Below, piece after piece: positions 12,733 to 23,413 of a stretch of DNA of 64,000 nt; position 1 is the first letter of the stretch, and each line of letters begins with the position of its first letter. Below the pieces are notes generated by a model. It was not told the DNA's origin, ran no database searches, and saw only the letters and a list, made by a program, of their open reading frames with translations. This DNA is from Lasioglossum baleicum (lineage: Eukaryota > Arthropoda > Insecta > Hymenoptera > Halictidae). The stretch is from the NCBI RefSeq assembly GCF_051020765.1, contig NC_134934.1, forward strand, positions 14,212,001-14,276,000, given 5' to 3'. The position numbers and the translations under genes are program-made.

Positions 12733-13189
12733 GTCGCCTGGTCTCGATATGTATCGAGCGACAGGAGATATTTATTCGAACTTTTATTACAGTTCGGACA
12801 CTGCGATCGCCCGGGATATATACATACTCGATCGAGGTTTAGAACGAAAAATTGCACGGGACTTTGATCGCGGCGATTTCGATATATACGATGCGAAAGA
12901 TATGAACCACTGGCGCGAAATCGAGCAAACACCGCGACTATTCAATTTTCTTCAACCTCCCCACAACCGGGGAAACTCGTGTGTCCGCACGGTATATTCT
13001 TGATCTTGATTTATGGCAAACAGATACCTAATAGATGCGATTTAATGCGTAAACTGCTCGCGATATTTCATAGATTGCAGATTTTCTGCGTTTATGCGAG
13101 AGATCAAAGAGCACACAATATTGTTCAGCAATTTATAGGCTGCCGATTTGTGCATTTATTTAACAATTTGTCGTGGGGAGGCTGCTGCA
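11513..13189. other. Unique CpG- and CT-rich sequence
   Basis: Mostly unique. CT-rich tracts lie at about 12048-12085, and a CpG-rich block runs from about 12120 to 12560 with GCGCGC runs. No exon or promoter motif I would defend. Confidence 0.4.
12691..12728. repeat. (CT)n microsatellite
   Basis: About 19 uninterrupted CT dinucleotides. An open frame crosses it (12626-13003, + strand) as poly-Leu/Ser, an artefact. Confidence 0.95.
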
Positions 13190-13887
13190 GATTTGGAAAT
13201 GAAGCAGTGCATTCATCTCTTGTTACATAATTAATAGACCGCGGATCTTTTGTGCATTTATAAAGAAATTGGCTGGATTAATATAAAACAGTAAACGATT
13301 AGAAAAATTGAAGAATATTGTAATACTGTCTTTAATGCAATAAAGTTATTGAGGGAGGAAATCAAATTTTATTTTACTCCTGCTTCCCACAATAAATGCA
13401 GAACATTTTTATTTTGCATACAGATCCGCAGTATAATCATTAAATTACTAGGTCGTTCGCTAAGTTTTATTTCTAATGAGTATAATGTCGAGACTGCGGA
13501 TTTTATGCATTTATGACAAAAATGGGTGGGTGTAAATTAAAATAGCAAAAATATTAGAAAAGTTTAACTATCATATTATTCTCAACCTACTAAACATAAT
13601 AGGGAAGAAAATAAATTTCTAATTCACTCCAGTTTGTAGCAATTCAAGTAAGAAATTTTTATTTTGCATTAAGATCCGCAGTATACTAATGACTTACCGA
13701 ACGATCTAGTAATTTAATTATTAGACTGCGGATCTGTATTGATTGTGGGAAACAGGAGTAAAACAAAATTTGATTTCATCTCTTAATGGCTTTATTGCCA
13801 CAGCCAATTTCTTTATAAATGCATAAAGATTCGCAGTCTATTAATTATGTAACAAGAGATGAATGTACTACTTCATTTTTCAAATCG
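13190..13887. mobile_element. Nested palindrome with three GCGGATC MITE copies
   Basis: Outer arms (from about 13190 and back from about 13887) share GCATTCATCTCTTGTTAC and its complement. Inside each arm lies a copy of the AGACTGCGGATCTTTATGCA MITE family: 13236-13432 (left) and 13723-13839 (right, inverted, about 80 bp shorter). Between them is a mariner-like pair of ends, CTAGGTCGTTCGCTAAG at 13448 and its imperfect complement ending at 13709. These enclose a third GCGGATC copy at 13491-13682. All three MITE copies keep the CTCCTG/CACTCCAGTTTG body shared with 37198-37397. No coding capacity. Confidence 0.75.
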
Positions 13888-14973
13888 TTTTCTCAAGGGA
13901 CAATGAAGAAACTGAAAGGATTTGAAGCACCCTGTACATGGTACAACGATGCGCGTACTCGACTGATATTTAAATTTAATGTTCTTGAAAACGGAGCCTC
14001 CCGCGCAATTTCGTTACTCTGGATTTTCGTCTTACTTCCAGCCGTAGAATCGACCTGACCTAATCTGTCCCGTGAATTATGAAACACCCGGTACATATCC
14101 GCAACTTCAGGAGCTAAATGCGCGAATGCAAACATCTTCATACATTTTAGACAGCCGCACATCGCATAAACTTGCAAAGCACATTCTCGCTGCAAACATA
14201 AAGACGATTTTTCCGTTGTTCTCCGATGAGACCAGTAAAACCAGAACAACGTGTGGCTGAACTTTTCCTGGAAAAAAGAGACAGCATCGATCTCATTACT
14301 CTTCAGACCGAGTCCGAACGATTTTGTAATCATGATCCCGCGTTCCCGAAGGCCTGTTCGTTCGCAGATACCGATCGGACAACGGGCTTCGACGTGAAAT
14401 CGCGAGACGAAGGGAAAATTGCGTTTTCCTCGCAGCCGATATATCGGATCCGGTGCTGATATTGGCAATCTTGTATACGCGGCGCGGCGCATCGGTAACT
14501 AGCGATCAGCCTGACACGGAGCAGCAGCGCGGAGAGAGCACGCGAACCTTTCGGTGGTGCAGAGAGTTTAGCGCGTGTTCGCCGCGCGATAGGCACGATC
14601 GAACATTAATTGCGAGGCGCGCAACGTATCGCGACGAATCCCGTCCCGGTCAGAATCCCCGACGATTGCTCGTCGGAACGGAAACTGGACCGTGTACCCG
14701 GAAATCCGATCGCTCCGAGCTTTTATTTGTGGCCCGTTACTGCCCCGGCGTGGCGGGACTGCAAATCGAAAATTGAATTTCCTAATCCATAGATCGCAGA
14801 TGCGCGGCGAACGGTGTACGAGATAATACGTCCTCGCGTGACAGCCGATTCTCCATCCTTCCACTGTGTCATACTGTGCAGCACCTAATCAGGGTTTGAC
14901 GGTTCGAAATTGGTACAAGCATCTGTTATGGCTGGCCACGAAGTCGTTGCATGTCTCCGCTTCGTTCATTTTA
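13888..14973. other. Unique, CpG-rich towards the right
   Basis: About 13880-13915 resembles the inner part of the mariner end at 45637 (GTTTTCTCAAGGGA). The 199-codon minus frame at 13893-14492 has no recognisable domain, runs into that repeat, and overlaps other open frames, so I do not call it a gene. Confidence 0.35.
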
Positions 14974-15185
14974 TTAGATGATTGCGTGAGTTCGTGCCCG
15001 ATTTGAAAATAAAACTCAATGTTAAATTTTATATAGTACAATTGCATAGTCACCATTCTTATGTACAATTAGAATTGCATATTGCATGTCTTTTACGCCT
15101 ACATATAGTAAATGATTTGAGATGCAACTACAGCAATGAAGTTCAAGATCTCAATCATATAATATACAATATATGTGACTATAAA

Positions 15186-15500
15186 TAGTCACCATACTTA
15201 TCAATGACTTTCTGCCACCTGGTAAATAACTTTTCAATCCCTGATCGGTAGAATATAGATGGTTTTTGATTAAAAAAATGTAGAAAGTCCGGTTTTTAGC
15301 TTTTCTACATTTCGGAATTTTTTCCACTTAAAAAATGCTGCATTGTCCTGAACAAATGAACATCAGAAGGTGCGACATCGGGTGAATAAGGTGGGTGTGG
15401 TAACACTTCCCAACCTAACTCTTTGATTTTGTTTGAGTCTTTTTTGCAAATAGCATACAATGCCGAATGTGCAACTATTCTGGATCTGAATCGGTCATTT
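15186..15500 (-). pseudogene. mariner transposase C-terminal relic
   Basis: Minus-strand translation gives IKELGWEVLPHPPYSPD, then VAPSDVHLFRTMQHFLSGK, the characteristic mariner segment containing the third catalytic aspartate (SPD). A shifted frame downstream gives FYRSGIEKLFTRWQKVIDKY, the usual mariner C-terminus. Upstream, HSALYAICKKDSNK is also readable. At least one frameshift and stops separate the pieces. It belongs to the 14974-17944 element; a further fragment may lie at 16650-16800. Confidence 0.85.
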
Positions 15501-15627
15501 CGCTAAAAAAAACAATATTTTTTTACAAAACAGCGTAGGTGTTCGAAGCTGGCCGTTATTATCAGTCAAATGTTGTCTTGCGCAAAAACGATATTACTTT
15601 CCGGTACCCCTAATATTTGGCAATGTA

Positions 15628-16650
15628 CAGGGTGTATAAAAAGTAATGGTCACCCATCCTAGGGGTGTACACCTCTGGATCGGTAGACATTTGTAAGAGA
15701 AACTTGCCGCAAAATTGTTTGTAACAAAGAAATTTGTTGGTAAAGTTGTTTTTTACATTAACACCTTCCATTTATCAAGATGAGAAAATGTTTGATAGAA
15801 GCCACATGTCGCAAACAAACAATTATTGAGATATAAGCCGTTAAAGTTTCTGCAAAATTTCATTGTGTGGAGTTATACGTATATGTAGACAAAAGCCTAC
15901 TAGTACTACGGTCCACCCGACCGTGACGATGAGACAAACGAAATTTAAAGGGACACTCGTCGCTACATTCTACACCACCAAATTTTGCAAGAACTTTAAC
16001 AGATTATATCTCAATAACTATTTGTTTGCGACATGTGGCTCTTTTCAAACTTTTTCTCTCCTCGATGAGTAGAAGGTATTGATGTAAAAACAAACTTTAA
16101 CAACCATTTTCTTCGTTATAAACAATTTTGCGGCAAGTTTCTTTTGCAAACGTGTTAGTTTTTGGGATGCAAGGTAATTTTGTAATAAAGGAAAGGGCAG
16201 ATATCTTTTAAACGATATTTATACATATAGATGCTCCCTCATCCAAAGCTAGGCTTACAATTAGACTGACTGTGGTCCGGAGAGCTCGCCGATACATTTT
16301 ATACCAAAAACGTTTTATACCAAAAAGCATGTCGGCATGCGGGCCTAAAAGGGCCGCCGCTCTATCTTCGTTTTAAACATAAACATATCACGAAGTTTAA
16401 TGTAACAGGACCGGCAGATATGGTCCCTGGAATGTTTAAAACAATAGTTCTCGGAACAGCATTCATTTCTGTATCATGACGTCATATATCAACACCCGCA
16501 GATATGGTTCCTCGAATGTATATGTATACAATAGTTCTCGGAACAGTATTAATCTCTGTATCATGACGTCATATATCAACAAAATGTCCACCGATCCAGA
16601 GGTGTAGATTCACCCCTACGATGGATGACCATTACTTTTTATACATCCTG
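15628..16650. mobile_element. Foldback element with ACAGGG-type ends, 1.02 kb
   Basis: Starts CAGGGTGTATAAAAAGTAAT and ends with the near-complement of that, ATTACTTTTTATACATCCTG. Terminal repeats are about 70 bp (shared ACCTCTGGATCGGT). A second internal inverted pair (CTTGCCGCAAAATTGTTT at about 15702 and its complement near 16125) makes 15628-16155 nearly a hairpin. The remaining 500 bp holds an 84-bp direct repeat and the second terminus. It sits inside the mariner relic at a TA. No transposase. Confidence 0.75.
16414..16585. repeat. 84-bp direct repeat, each copy with TGACGTCA
   Basis: GCAGATATGG starts at 16414 and 16498. Both copies continue through ACAATAGTTCTCGGAACAG and end ATCATGACGTCATATATCAA. 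TGACGTCA occurs at 16477-16484 and 16564-16571. TGACGTCA is the consensus CREB/ATF site; binding is not implied by sequence alone. Confidence 0.75.
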
Positions 16651-16812
16651 TGCCTTGTTGGAATAGCAATGAGTTGATCTTGTGAACAGATTAAACAAGC
16701 TCAATTTATTCCCATCCGTAAATATCAGATCGTTACTTTACGAACCAAACATTCAGGCATATCATCTTCTTTGACATTTTTTCAAGTAATGTAATTGAAA
16801 GATCTAAAGCTA

Positions 16813-17733
16813 CAGGGTGGGCCATCTAACGTTTGGAATTTGAATCGGCTATAAAAAAAAACTAATGAATATTTTTTCAAAGTTATGAGTTTATTATAAT
16901 AGAAAGATTGAACCTTTCCATTTAGGAATGGAAGGCAACATCATTCCAATGACTGCCACGGCTAGCCTTACAATACCCCATTCGATCAGTCCAATTTTTC
17001 AGTACATTTTCGATTGTTTGGGCCTCTCATTTTCACCTCGGAGGATACGTCAATAAGCAAAATTGTCTTTATCTGGAGCTCACAAAATTCACACGTCATC
17101 GTGGAGAAACCACGCATCCACAACGAGTGACTGTCTGGTGCGGATTTTGGTCTGGCGGCATTATTGGGCCATTTTTCTGCGAAAATGAGCAAGGAAACGC
17201 CGTTACAGTGAATGGCGATCGCTACCGCGCCATGCTAAGCGATTTTTTGTTTCCCAAAATTGAAGAGGATGACATAGACGACATTTGGTTTCAACAGGAC
17301 GGCGCAACGTGCCACACAGCCAACGTAACAATCGATCTTTTGCGCATTGTTTTCGAAAATCGTATAATCAGCCGATATGCTGATGTCAATTGGCCACCTC
17401 GAAGCTGCGATTTGACTCCGTTGGACTTTTTTTTGTGGGGAGCCATTAAGAACAAGTGTTACGCTAACCATCCAGCGACGATTGACGACTTGAAACACGA
17501 AATCGAAGTTGCCATTGACGAAATAGAGGCCGAAACAATCGAAAATGTACTGAAAAATTGGACTGATCGAATGGGGTATTGTAAGGCTAGCCGTGGCAAT
17601 CGTTTGAATGATGTTGTCTTCCATTCCTAAAGGGAAAGGTTCAATCTTTTTAATAAACTCATAACTTTGAAAAAATATTCATTAGTTTTTTTTATAGCCG
17701 ATTCAAATTCCAAATCTTAAATGGCCCACCTTT
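16813..17733 (+). mobile_element. Tc1/mariner-superfamily element with long inverted ends
   Basis: Ends CAGGGTGGGCCATCTAA and, from the right, AAAGGTGGGCCATTTAA, flanked by TA (16811-16812 and 17734-17735). The inverted repeat extends about 200 bp: the left arm (to about 17010) is an inverted copy of the right arm, including the last ~100 bp of the transposase gene. The N-terminal part of the gene is absent. The element was therefore rearranged so that its 5' end was replaced by an inverted copy of its 3' end. Confidence 0.75.
17031..17630 (+). pseudogene. Transposase catalytic domain, N-terminus missing
   Basis: An open frame runs from 17031 (FHLGGYVNKQNC) to a stop at 17628-17630, about 199 residues with no internal stop. 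Hallmarks are HPQRVTVWCGFW, IWFQQDGATCHTA (second catalytic Asp), WPPRSCDLTPLDFFLWG (third acidic residue, Asp) and the C-terminal end RLNDVVFHS. I count 36 residues between the QQD aspartate and the CD aspartate, unlike the 34 of classical mariners, so it belongs to another IS630/Tc1/mariner lineage. The DNA-binding domain and first catalytic aspartate are missing. A GTG at 17127 heads the longest conventional frame but is not a real start. Confidence 0.85.
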
Positions 17734-17944
17734 TATGTACTTAATGCCTTATATTCTGCTGTACGTACACTACTAATGTATAACTGTAAAACGTCATATC
17801 AACCTGATGTATACCACACAAGCCGTGTGTTAATGCAAATAAAATTCATTCATTTAAAATTAATTCAAATAAAAAAGAATTAGAAAAGAAACTATATAAA
17901 GAGACAAGTGAAGAGAAAAGAGCAATCATTATGCAACCATCTGA

Positions 17945-18720
17945 TATTTTTCGAATTGGTCGAATGAACCTACTGTTCAGTAAATAGTAAACGAGTACTT
18001 TGGCTAGCTGGTAACCCGCAGAACAGGCGAAGTCAAACGAATTCCTTCGATTCTGTGTACAAGCTAAATTCTATGGAAACAGTAGCATCCCACGTTGCGT
18101 TGTATCGATCGCGCGCGAAATCGAGCGCGAAATCGAACGAGCTCGTGGGGCGAAACCGCGAGACCGGCACGGCGCGGAATTTCTGGAATTTTTCCGGCGG
18201 CCGATCGAATCTTGCCGGGCGGATATTAAACTTTCGGGGTCGGGTATTATTTGAAACGAGCTCGCAGAAGAAACGGATGGAAAATTCCTGTGAAAACCGA
18301 GTCTCGGTTTGCTTGTCGATCGAAAAAGGTCGCGAACCAGCCACTGGCAGGACAAGGATCTACGTGGGAAACAGAGACACACGATCCGAATTGGGAGGAA
18401 ACGAAACTCGATTTATCAGAAATTGGTAAACAGGTCGCGCGCTGCAGGCTGCACGCTGCATATTAGTCCGGTTTGAAAAACATGTTTTTTGGAAACGTCC
18501 CACACGAGAATAAAATTGTTGCTCGAATGATAGAATCAAAATATCAAAGTTGTGCGTCGATGCTTTTAGGTTGCGCATTGAGCATAAAATTTTAAACTAA
18601 ATATTGGAACAATATTAAATGGACACTTAAAAATCGCATAACCATTTAAAATTGGTCCAAAGCACTTCAATTTTTGTAAGATGGTAGACCGACTAGTAGC
18701 GTAGTAGAAAATGAATAAAC
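17945..18720. other. Unique CpG-rich sequence
   Basis: Overlapping open frames of 70-124 codons on both strands at 18033-18466 without domain resemblance. Part of 18487-18590 recurs inverted at about 20317-20370 (GCTCAATGCGCAACCT; CGTGTGGGACGTTT), bracketing the composite at 18721-20047. Confidence 0.35.
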
Positions 18721-20047
18721 AAAAAAATTAAACCGACTTCGAGAAAACGCACTAAAAAAATGCACTAAAAAGTATGAAATAATTTCCATTTAATTTATAT
18801 GAATACGCACACATGAACTTACATACAATACAAATCTTTTCGGAGGCGGTGCAAAATTGAAAATTTTCCAAATGACAGATGTTGCTGATTATGATTTCTC
18901 ATTGGAATATGAGGACTTGGAAATCAGTAGGTGGGAAGAGAAGATACATTAATATGTGAAAGCATGTAGAAGAATTTAAGGATTTTCGTAATTTCCAGTG
19001 TCGAAAATTTTCAATTTTGCGTCGCCTCCGAAAAGATTCTATTGTATTTAAGTTCATGTGTATTCACATAAATTAAATGGAAATTAGATCATACTTTTTA
19101 GTGCCTTTCGAAGTCGGTTTAATTTTTTTGTATAAAATTTTTTTATTATATTTCACACTTTTTAGTGGAACGAGCAGAATTTGTAGAACACCGTAGGATG
19201 GTTTTTCGGTCTTATTAGTTACTAACTTTCGCCCGCGGTTTCGCTCACACAGGAAACCGTTTAATGCCCTCGGAAATTGATATTGTTTCTCCATAAAACC
19301 TTTTAACCCCCTATTCACCCCTATAGAGTTTTAATTTTATGTCATGTCTCCACCTTAGATTTCAAAACCCCTTTTTGCACCCCCTCAGGTGTTCAATTTT
19401 TTAAAATGCCGAAATAGGTGTTTGATTAATTATATCAAAGAGCATTAAGATCAAGTTCCAAGCAAATCCGACCAGAAATAAAATATTCCTCATACAAACG
19501 TTGCAACCCCTTTTCACCCCCTTAGGGGTTGAATTTCGAGATATCCTTTCTTATTCCTTGTATAGATCACAAAGGAAACCTCTGTGCAAAATTTCAGCTT
19601 TCTAGGTCCGAGGGTATAGCCTGGGGGTTGATGAGTCAGTCAGGACTTTTTATATATATATATGTATATATATATAGATAGATTTGCAATAAAAACCGCA
19701 AAGAATGAAAAAATGAAAAAAATTTGTTTTCAAGGGACCAATCGGGAGACATACCCTACAAAATGCAGAAGATTTCGTCCTGATTGGTCCATCCATCTCG
19801 GAGTAATCGGTGAACAGTGAAGATACATGAAATAATTCATTTTTCGCGAATAAATTAAGGAATAGAAAAATGCCAAATTTTTTCTTCACGGGACTACCCC
19901 GGGATCATACTCTACACGATGCAAAAGGTTTCGTTCCGTTTGGTCCATCCATCTTGGCATAATCGGTGAACAATGTGAACATACATAGAAAAAAAGGCAC
20001 ATACGGGTCGAATTGAGTAACCTCCTCCTTTTTTCGAAGTCGGTTAA
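18721..20047 (+). mobile_element. Composite element with TTCGAAGTCGG ends
   Basis: The left part (18721-19130) folds back: TTAAACCGACTTCGAG at the start and TTTCGAAGTCGGTTTAA at the end, with arms through CATTTAATTTATATGAATAC and TTTTCGGAGGCGG. It continues to a third TTCGAAGTCGG near 20035, preceded by AACCTCCTCC. Between lie two diverged copies of a block containing TTGGTCCATCCATC (about 19770 and 19950). Relatives lie at 34847-35657 (inverted) and 40685-41157. The 40685 copy lacks the 19215-19670 segment, which is therefore a separate insertion. Confidence 0.7.
19215..19670. mobile_element. Insertion with TA-repeat tail, possibly a retroelement fragment
   Basis: Begins near CTTTCGCCCGCGGTTTCGCT and ends GATGAGTCAGTCAGGAC followed by a TATATA tract (about 19650-19678). 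It interrupts a sequence that is continuous in the 40685-41157 copy (ACACCGTTATTGG, then TTTGCAATAAAAACCGC). It includes CCCCTTAGGGG-type blocks. The simple-repeat tail suggests a non-LTR or SINE-like element, but no coding sequence or clear target duplication is visible. Confidence 0.5.
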
Positions 20048-20118
20048 AAATTGGTTTGGATCGCAATTGGTAGGAATCATAAAAAATTTTTAAAATGATG
20101 TGTTTCAACCTTTTTAAT

Positions 20119-20240
20119 TAAACACATATTTTATGCGTAGCACCTGTTTACGTACCCCAGAGACAATGAGTGAAAATGTTTAAATTTGAACGTCTCCGAG
20201 GTACGTAAACTGGCCATACGTATAAAATGTGTGTTTAAAT
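20119..20240. mobile_element. Small foldback sequence, about 120 bp
   Basis: TAATTAAACACATATTTTAT at the left pairs with ATAAAATGTGTGTTTAA at the right; inside, GTTTACGTACC pairs with GGTACGTAAAC. The loop is about 35 bp. Probably a miniature element; no clear target duplication. Confidence 0.5.
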
Positions 20241-21346
20241 TACGCCGCCTATAACAGAATATACTTCGATTTTGATATTCTTAAAAATGTCGATATTTTC
20301 CCTCGATTTTCAAATGTTGGGCTCAATGCGCAACCTGAGGGCACAACTTTATTCCCGTGTGGGACGTTTTCGATTCCGTGAAAAATATTTTTTCGATTCG
20401 CTCTGCCGCATATCCGAGCTGCATCACTTTCTCTGTGCTTCTGAGCAGAGAGCGGATCGCAGCACAGGAAAATGAAGCGGAGCAGAATGAAGCAGAGAGC
20501 GGAGCAGAGCGAAGCGGAGCAGAGCGATGCGAGACGATACGGGAGAAGGGACGGCCGGCCGGGACGTGACGTTGACGGCAGCAAAACGAAAATCAGAAAC
20601 TCCAATTTATCGTGGGAACAGCTAATTTCCCGGTTCTAGGCTCCCAGGGTCGCAAAAGCGATCGTGCGCGCTCGCTGCTCTCGCGCGCTTTCGATCTCGA
20701 CTTTACCCGGGGAACGAGATGGAACGAGCACGCACACACGGATATATAGAACAACGTGTGTCCTCCTGTTTCCAGAGAGAGCTCCGACGTACGCGTACAC
20801 GGACGTGTATCCACGTCGGTTCCTTCTTGCTGAGATTCCGACGATAATTGGCAGACAGACCGACCGTGCGTTTAACCGCGGCGAGAGAATAGCGAAATTA
20901 GAATGACGCATTTGGGAGAATACCGTTTCTCTCTCTCTTTTCCCTTGTCCCGTGCCCACCGACTCGCTCTCCTCGTCAGCTGTTTCCCCTTAGCGGTCGC
21001 AAATACACCGGCTATTTTAATTACCAGATTGCTGGGTCCTCCTCGGCCAACTGCGACGCGCGTTTCCCTTCGATCGCCCTGCTAAATTCTACTTATTTGA
21101 TCCCTTTAAGCGTGGCCGTCCCTTCTGGCCTCGTTTTATTTTTTTTATTTAAACTCTTCATACCCTTAAATGGGTCCATTTCGCTTTGCAATTTGGTGTT
21201 ACAATGCTACAACAAAGAAGATAGATTTAACTAGATAGCTTACAATCTTTGAAAAAGGAATGAACAGAAATATTACAAGCCTTAAGATTGAGTTCCGCTG
21301 TAAACTTGTCGACATTTACGGGTAGTTGCTAACCCATTTTATTATA
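20241..21346. other. Unique sequence, CpG-rich, with GAGCGGAGCA repeats
   Basis: Imperfect short repeats of GAAGCGGAGCAGA lie at about 20470-20530. CpG-rich from about 20550 to 21085. Several open frames on both strands lack domains. Confidence 0.35.
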
Positions 21347-21426
21347 TCAGGTCGTTAAGTATAAAACTTGACAAATAAAACACAAATTTCAAACGCATTT
21401 GTCAAGTTTCATACTTAACGACCTGA
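21347..21426. mobile_element. 80-bp mariner MITE, near-perfect hairpin
   Basis: TCAGGTCGTTAAGTATAAAA at the left and its near-complement TTTCATACTTAACGACCTGA at the right, arms about 30 bp, flanked by TA (21345-21346, 21427-21428). The TCAGGTCGTT start matches the mariner end at 45637. Confidence 0.85.
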
Positions 21427-21937
21427 TACATAGAGATTCTACAAGTTTGTGCCTTTGTACTTTGTACGTCGTACAGATCGTACTTTGATTACATCTACAC
21501 TTGCCGTCAGAAATTATGCTTACGCGCGTCAAAGAAGCGGCTAAGTGATAATGGTCCGCTCGCATCCTATTGATCGTTGTAGTAAAGCACCTTTCAAGTA
21601 TTTTATTGGAGAACCAGGGTAAGGAGCTGTCGCGAAAAAATTTAGGAAATAATTTTTGCAATTTTTGCAAATATATCAGTGAAGGGAAGTTTCGGAATGT
21701 TGAGGGGGGTCGAGGAAGTAACCAATTTGGGGCTGCTCTGTCCGCATCCTCATCACCCTGAATACCAGAATTCATTTCTGATAAGTAAGTTATATTTCCT
21801 TTTTACCACGCTTATATTAACATGTCGCGTTGTTGTATGCGTCAAATCTTGTAATCGAATTTTGAACCTCTTCCCATAGTCCGATCTTGCTGAAATTTTG
21901 TATACACATTCCGACGACAATAAAAGTAGAAAATAAA
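21427..21937. other. Unique sequence
   Basis: A 128-codon minus frame (21389-21775) starts inside the flanking MITE and shows no domain. ACCACGCTTATATTAA near 21807 is a stray end of the foldback family at 21938-22472. Confidence 0.35.
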
Positions 21938-22472
21938 ATATATAAAAAAATCTTTTTAATAACCACGCTTATACTAAAATGCACTAAAAATGAGAACATA
22001 ATTTTTTCCTGGTTCTCCATAATATACCGAATCCGGTTAAATGATTAATAACATTTTTCCCAAAATTTTAAGCAATTAGTTCAAAATTTCTTCTGTTATA
22101 GAGTTAGTGCCGGAATCGATAGAAAAATTTCATATAAATTTAAATAAAATCATGACATCAGTGACTATGAATAAAATCGTGGAGCGCCCACGAAGATTAC
22201 GTCAATATAGTTTAGCGCTCCACGCTTCTATTTTTATAGTCACTAATGTCATGATTTTATTTGAATGTATATGAAATTTTTCTATCTATTCCGACACTAA
22301 TTTTATAACAGAAGAAATTTTGAACTAATTGCTTAAAATTTTGGGGAAAAATATTATTGCATTTAACTGGATTCGGTATTTTATGGAGAACCAGGAAAAA
22401 AATTATTTTCTCCTTCTTAGTGCATTTTAGTATAAGCGTGATTTTAAAAAGTCTTTTTTATATATTTTATTA
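21938..22472. mobile_element. Foldback MITE, long form, about 535 bp
   Basis: The left end (ACCACGCTTATACTAAAATG) pairs with the right end (CATTTTAGTATAAGCGTGA). Arms of about 230 bp continue through GGTTCTCCATAATATACCGA, ending at a central hairpin with GCGTGGAGCGC-type stems. The loop contains CGAAGATTACGTCAATATAG. The short form at 4675-4912 shares ends and loop. Confidence 0.8.
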
Positions 22473-23413
22473 TTTAAAAACGTATGAATTGTGGTCTACG
22501 TTTACTCTCGGGGTCTGTGGTCGCTAGTGACCTCGCTGTTAATGCGACCACATTAAAATAAACTATAAATAAATAATGCAAAACCGAAAGACAACTAAGA
22601 GAATCCTAAAAGACGAGGAAGCTGTGGTTTCGGTGGTCTAATACAATATCGAGAGGATCTATTCGTAGCCACGTTGCTGCTTGTTATAATTCTTTTAAGT
22701 TCGCACAACATTTTCTCAAATCTCTATGTGATATGTTCCTTATGAATCCCATGCCGGTATTAATACCGTGGCTCCAATAATTTCATTAACAAAAATTGAA
22801 ATCCACGGAGAAAGGATTAAAGCATCGCATTTATTCATTACTGTACATTGTTGCAGCCACGCACAGAATCGATCCGGCTTTGTGGAGAACAGTGGGCTCG
22901 AGAAAGATTCGGAAAAATTCGCGTAACGCGTACACGCACACATGGTACAGGCTGCGGGTGAGCGCAACCTGACTGACAGATGCAGTTCGTGGTGCATCGT
23001 GTCGGGTGCGACTGACAGTTCCGTGTGTGTACATACGAGCACTTTCGTTATTGGCTGAACACCGAAAACCTGCAGCGAGAAGCAACTCCCTCTCTCTCTC
23101 TCCGTAGCTGCTGTGCGAGAGCATCGAACGATAAGAAGCTGGCTTTATCGATATTAAAAGAGTCTCCGTCGTTCGAGGAACGAGCTAAGCGTTGGCTCTC
23201 GCTGCTGGTCACGTACAGAAACATATCGGGACGTATCGGTACGTGTTCGGTAGCAATTTTCCGCGACGCCAGACTTCTGCTTCGAAAGAACACCGGAAGC
23301 TTCCGTGAACTAAGACACGGGAATCGGGAGCAACGGCGCGGCGCTGAGACGCTGCTGTTTGTTTAACCGCCGTTGAAAGTTTACCGTTTGACCGTAACTT
23401 TAAACTCTGAACT
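22473..23413. other. Unique sequence, CpG-rich right half
   Basis: No element recognised. Open frames of 80-113 codons on both strands at 22740-23366 have no family resemblance. Confidence 0.35.

Larger units (their letters stand above)
14974..17944 (-). mobile_element. mariner element split by two later insertions
   Basis: Left end TTAGATGATTGCGTGAGTTC after TA (14972-14973). Right end, read inward, TCAGATGGTTGCATAATG next to TA (17945-17946). The termini match those of the MITE at 1681-1983. A minus-strand mariner transposase relic starts just inside the left end. Two other elements lie inside, each at a TA: 15628-16650 and 16813-17733. Removing them and one TA each leaves about 1.02 kb, slightly less than a typical 1.3-kb mariner, so some internal sequence has also been lost. 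The transposase runs from right to left. Confidence 0.65.

Noticed and set aside
12626..13003. 125-codon frame across the CT microsatellite
   Set aside because: Low-complexity poly-Leu/Ser from the microsatellite; no other support.
13893..14492. 199-codon minus-strand frame
   Set aside because: Runs into a mariner-like fragment at its end and has no domain; overlapped by open frames on the other strand.
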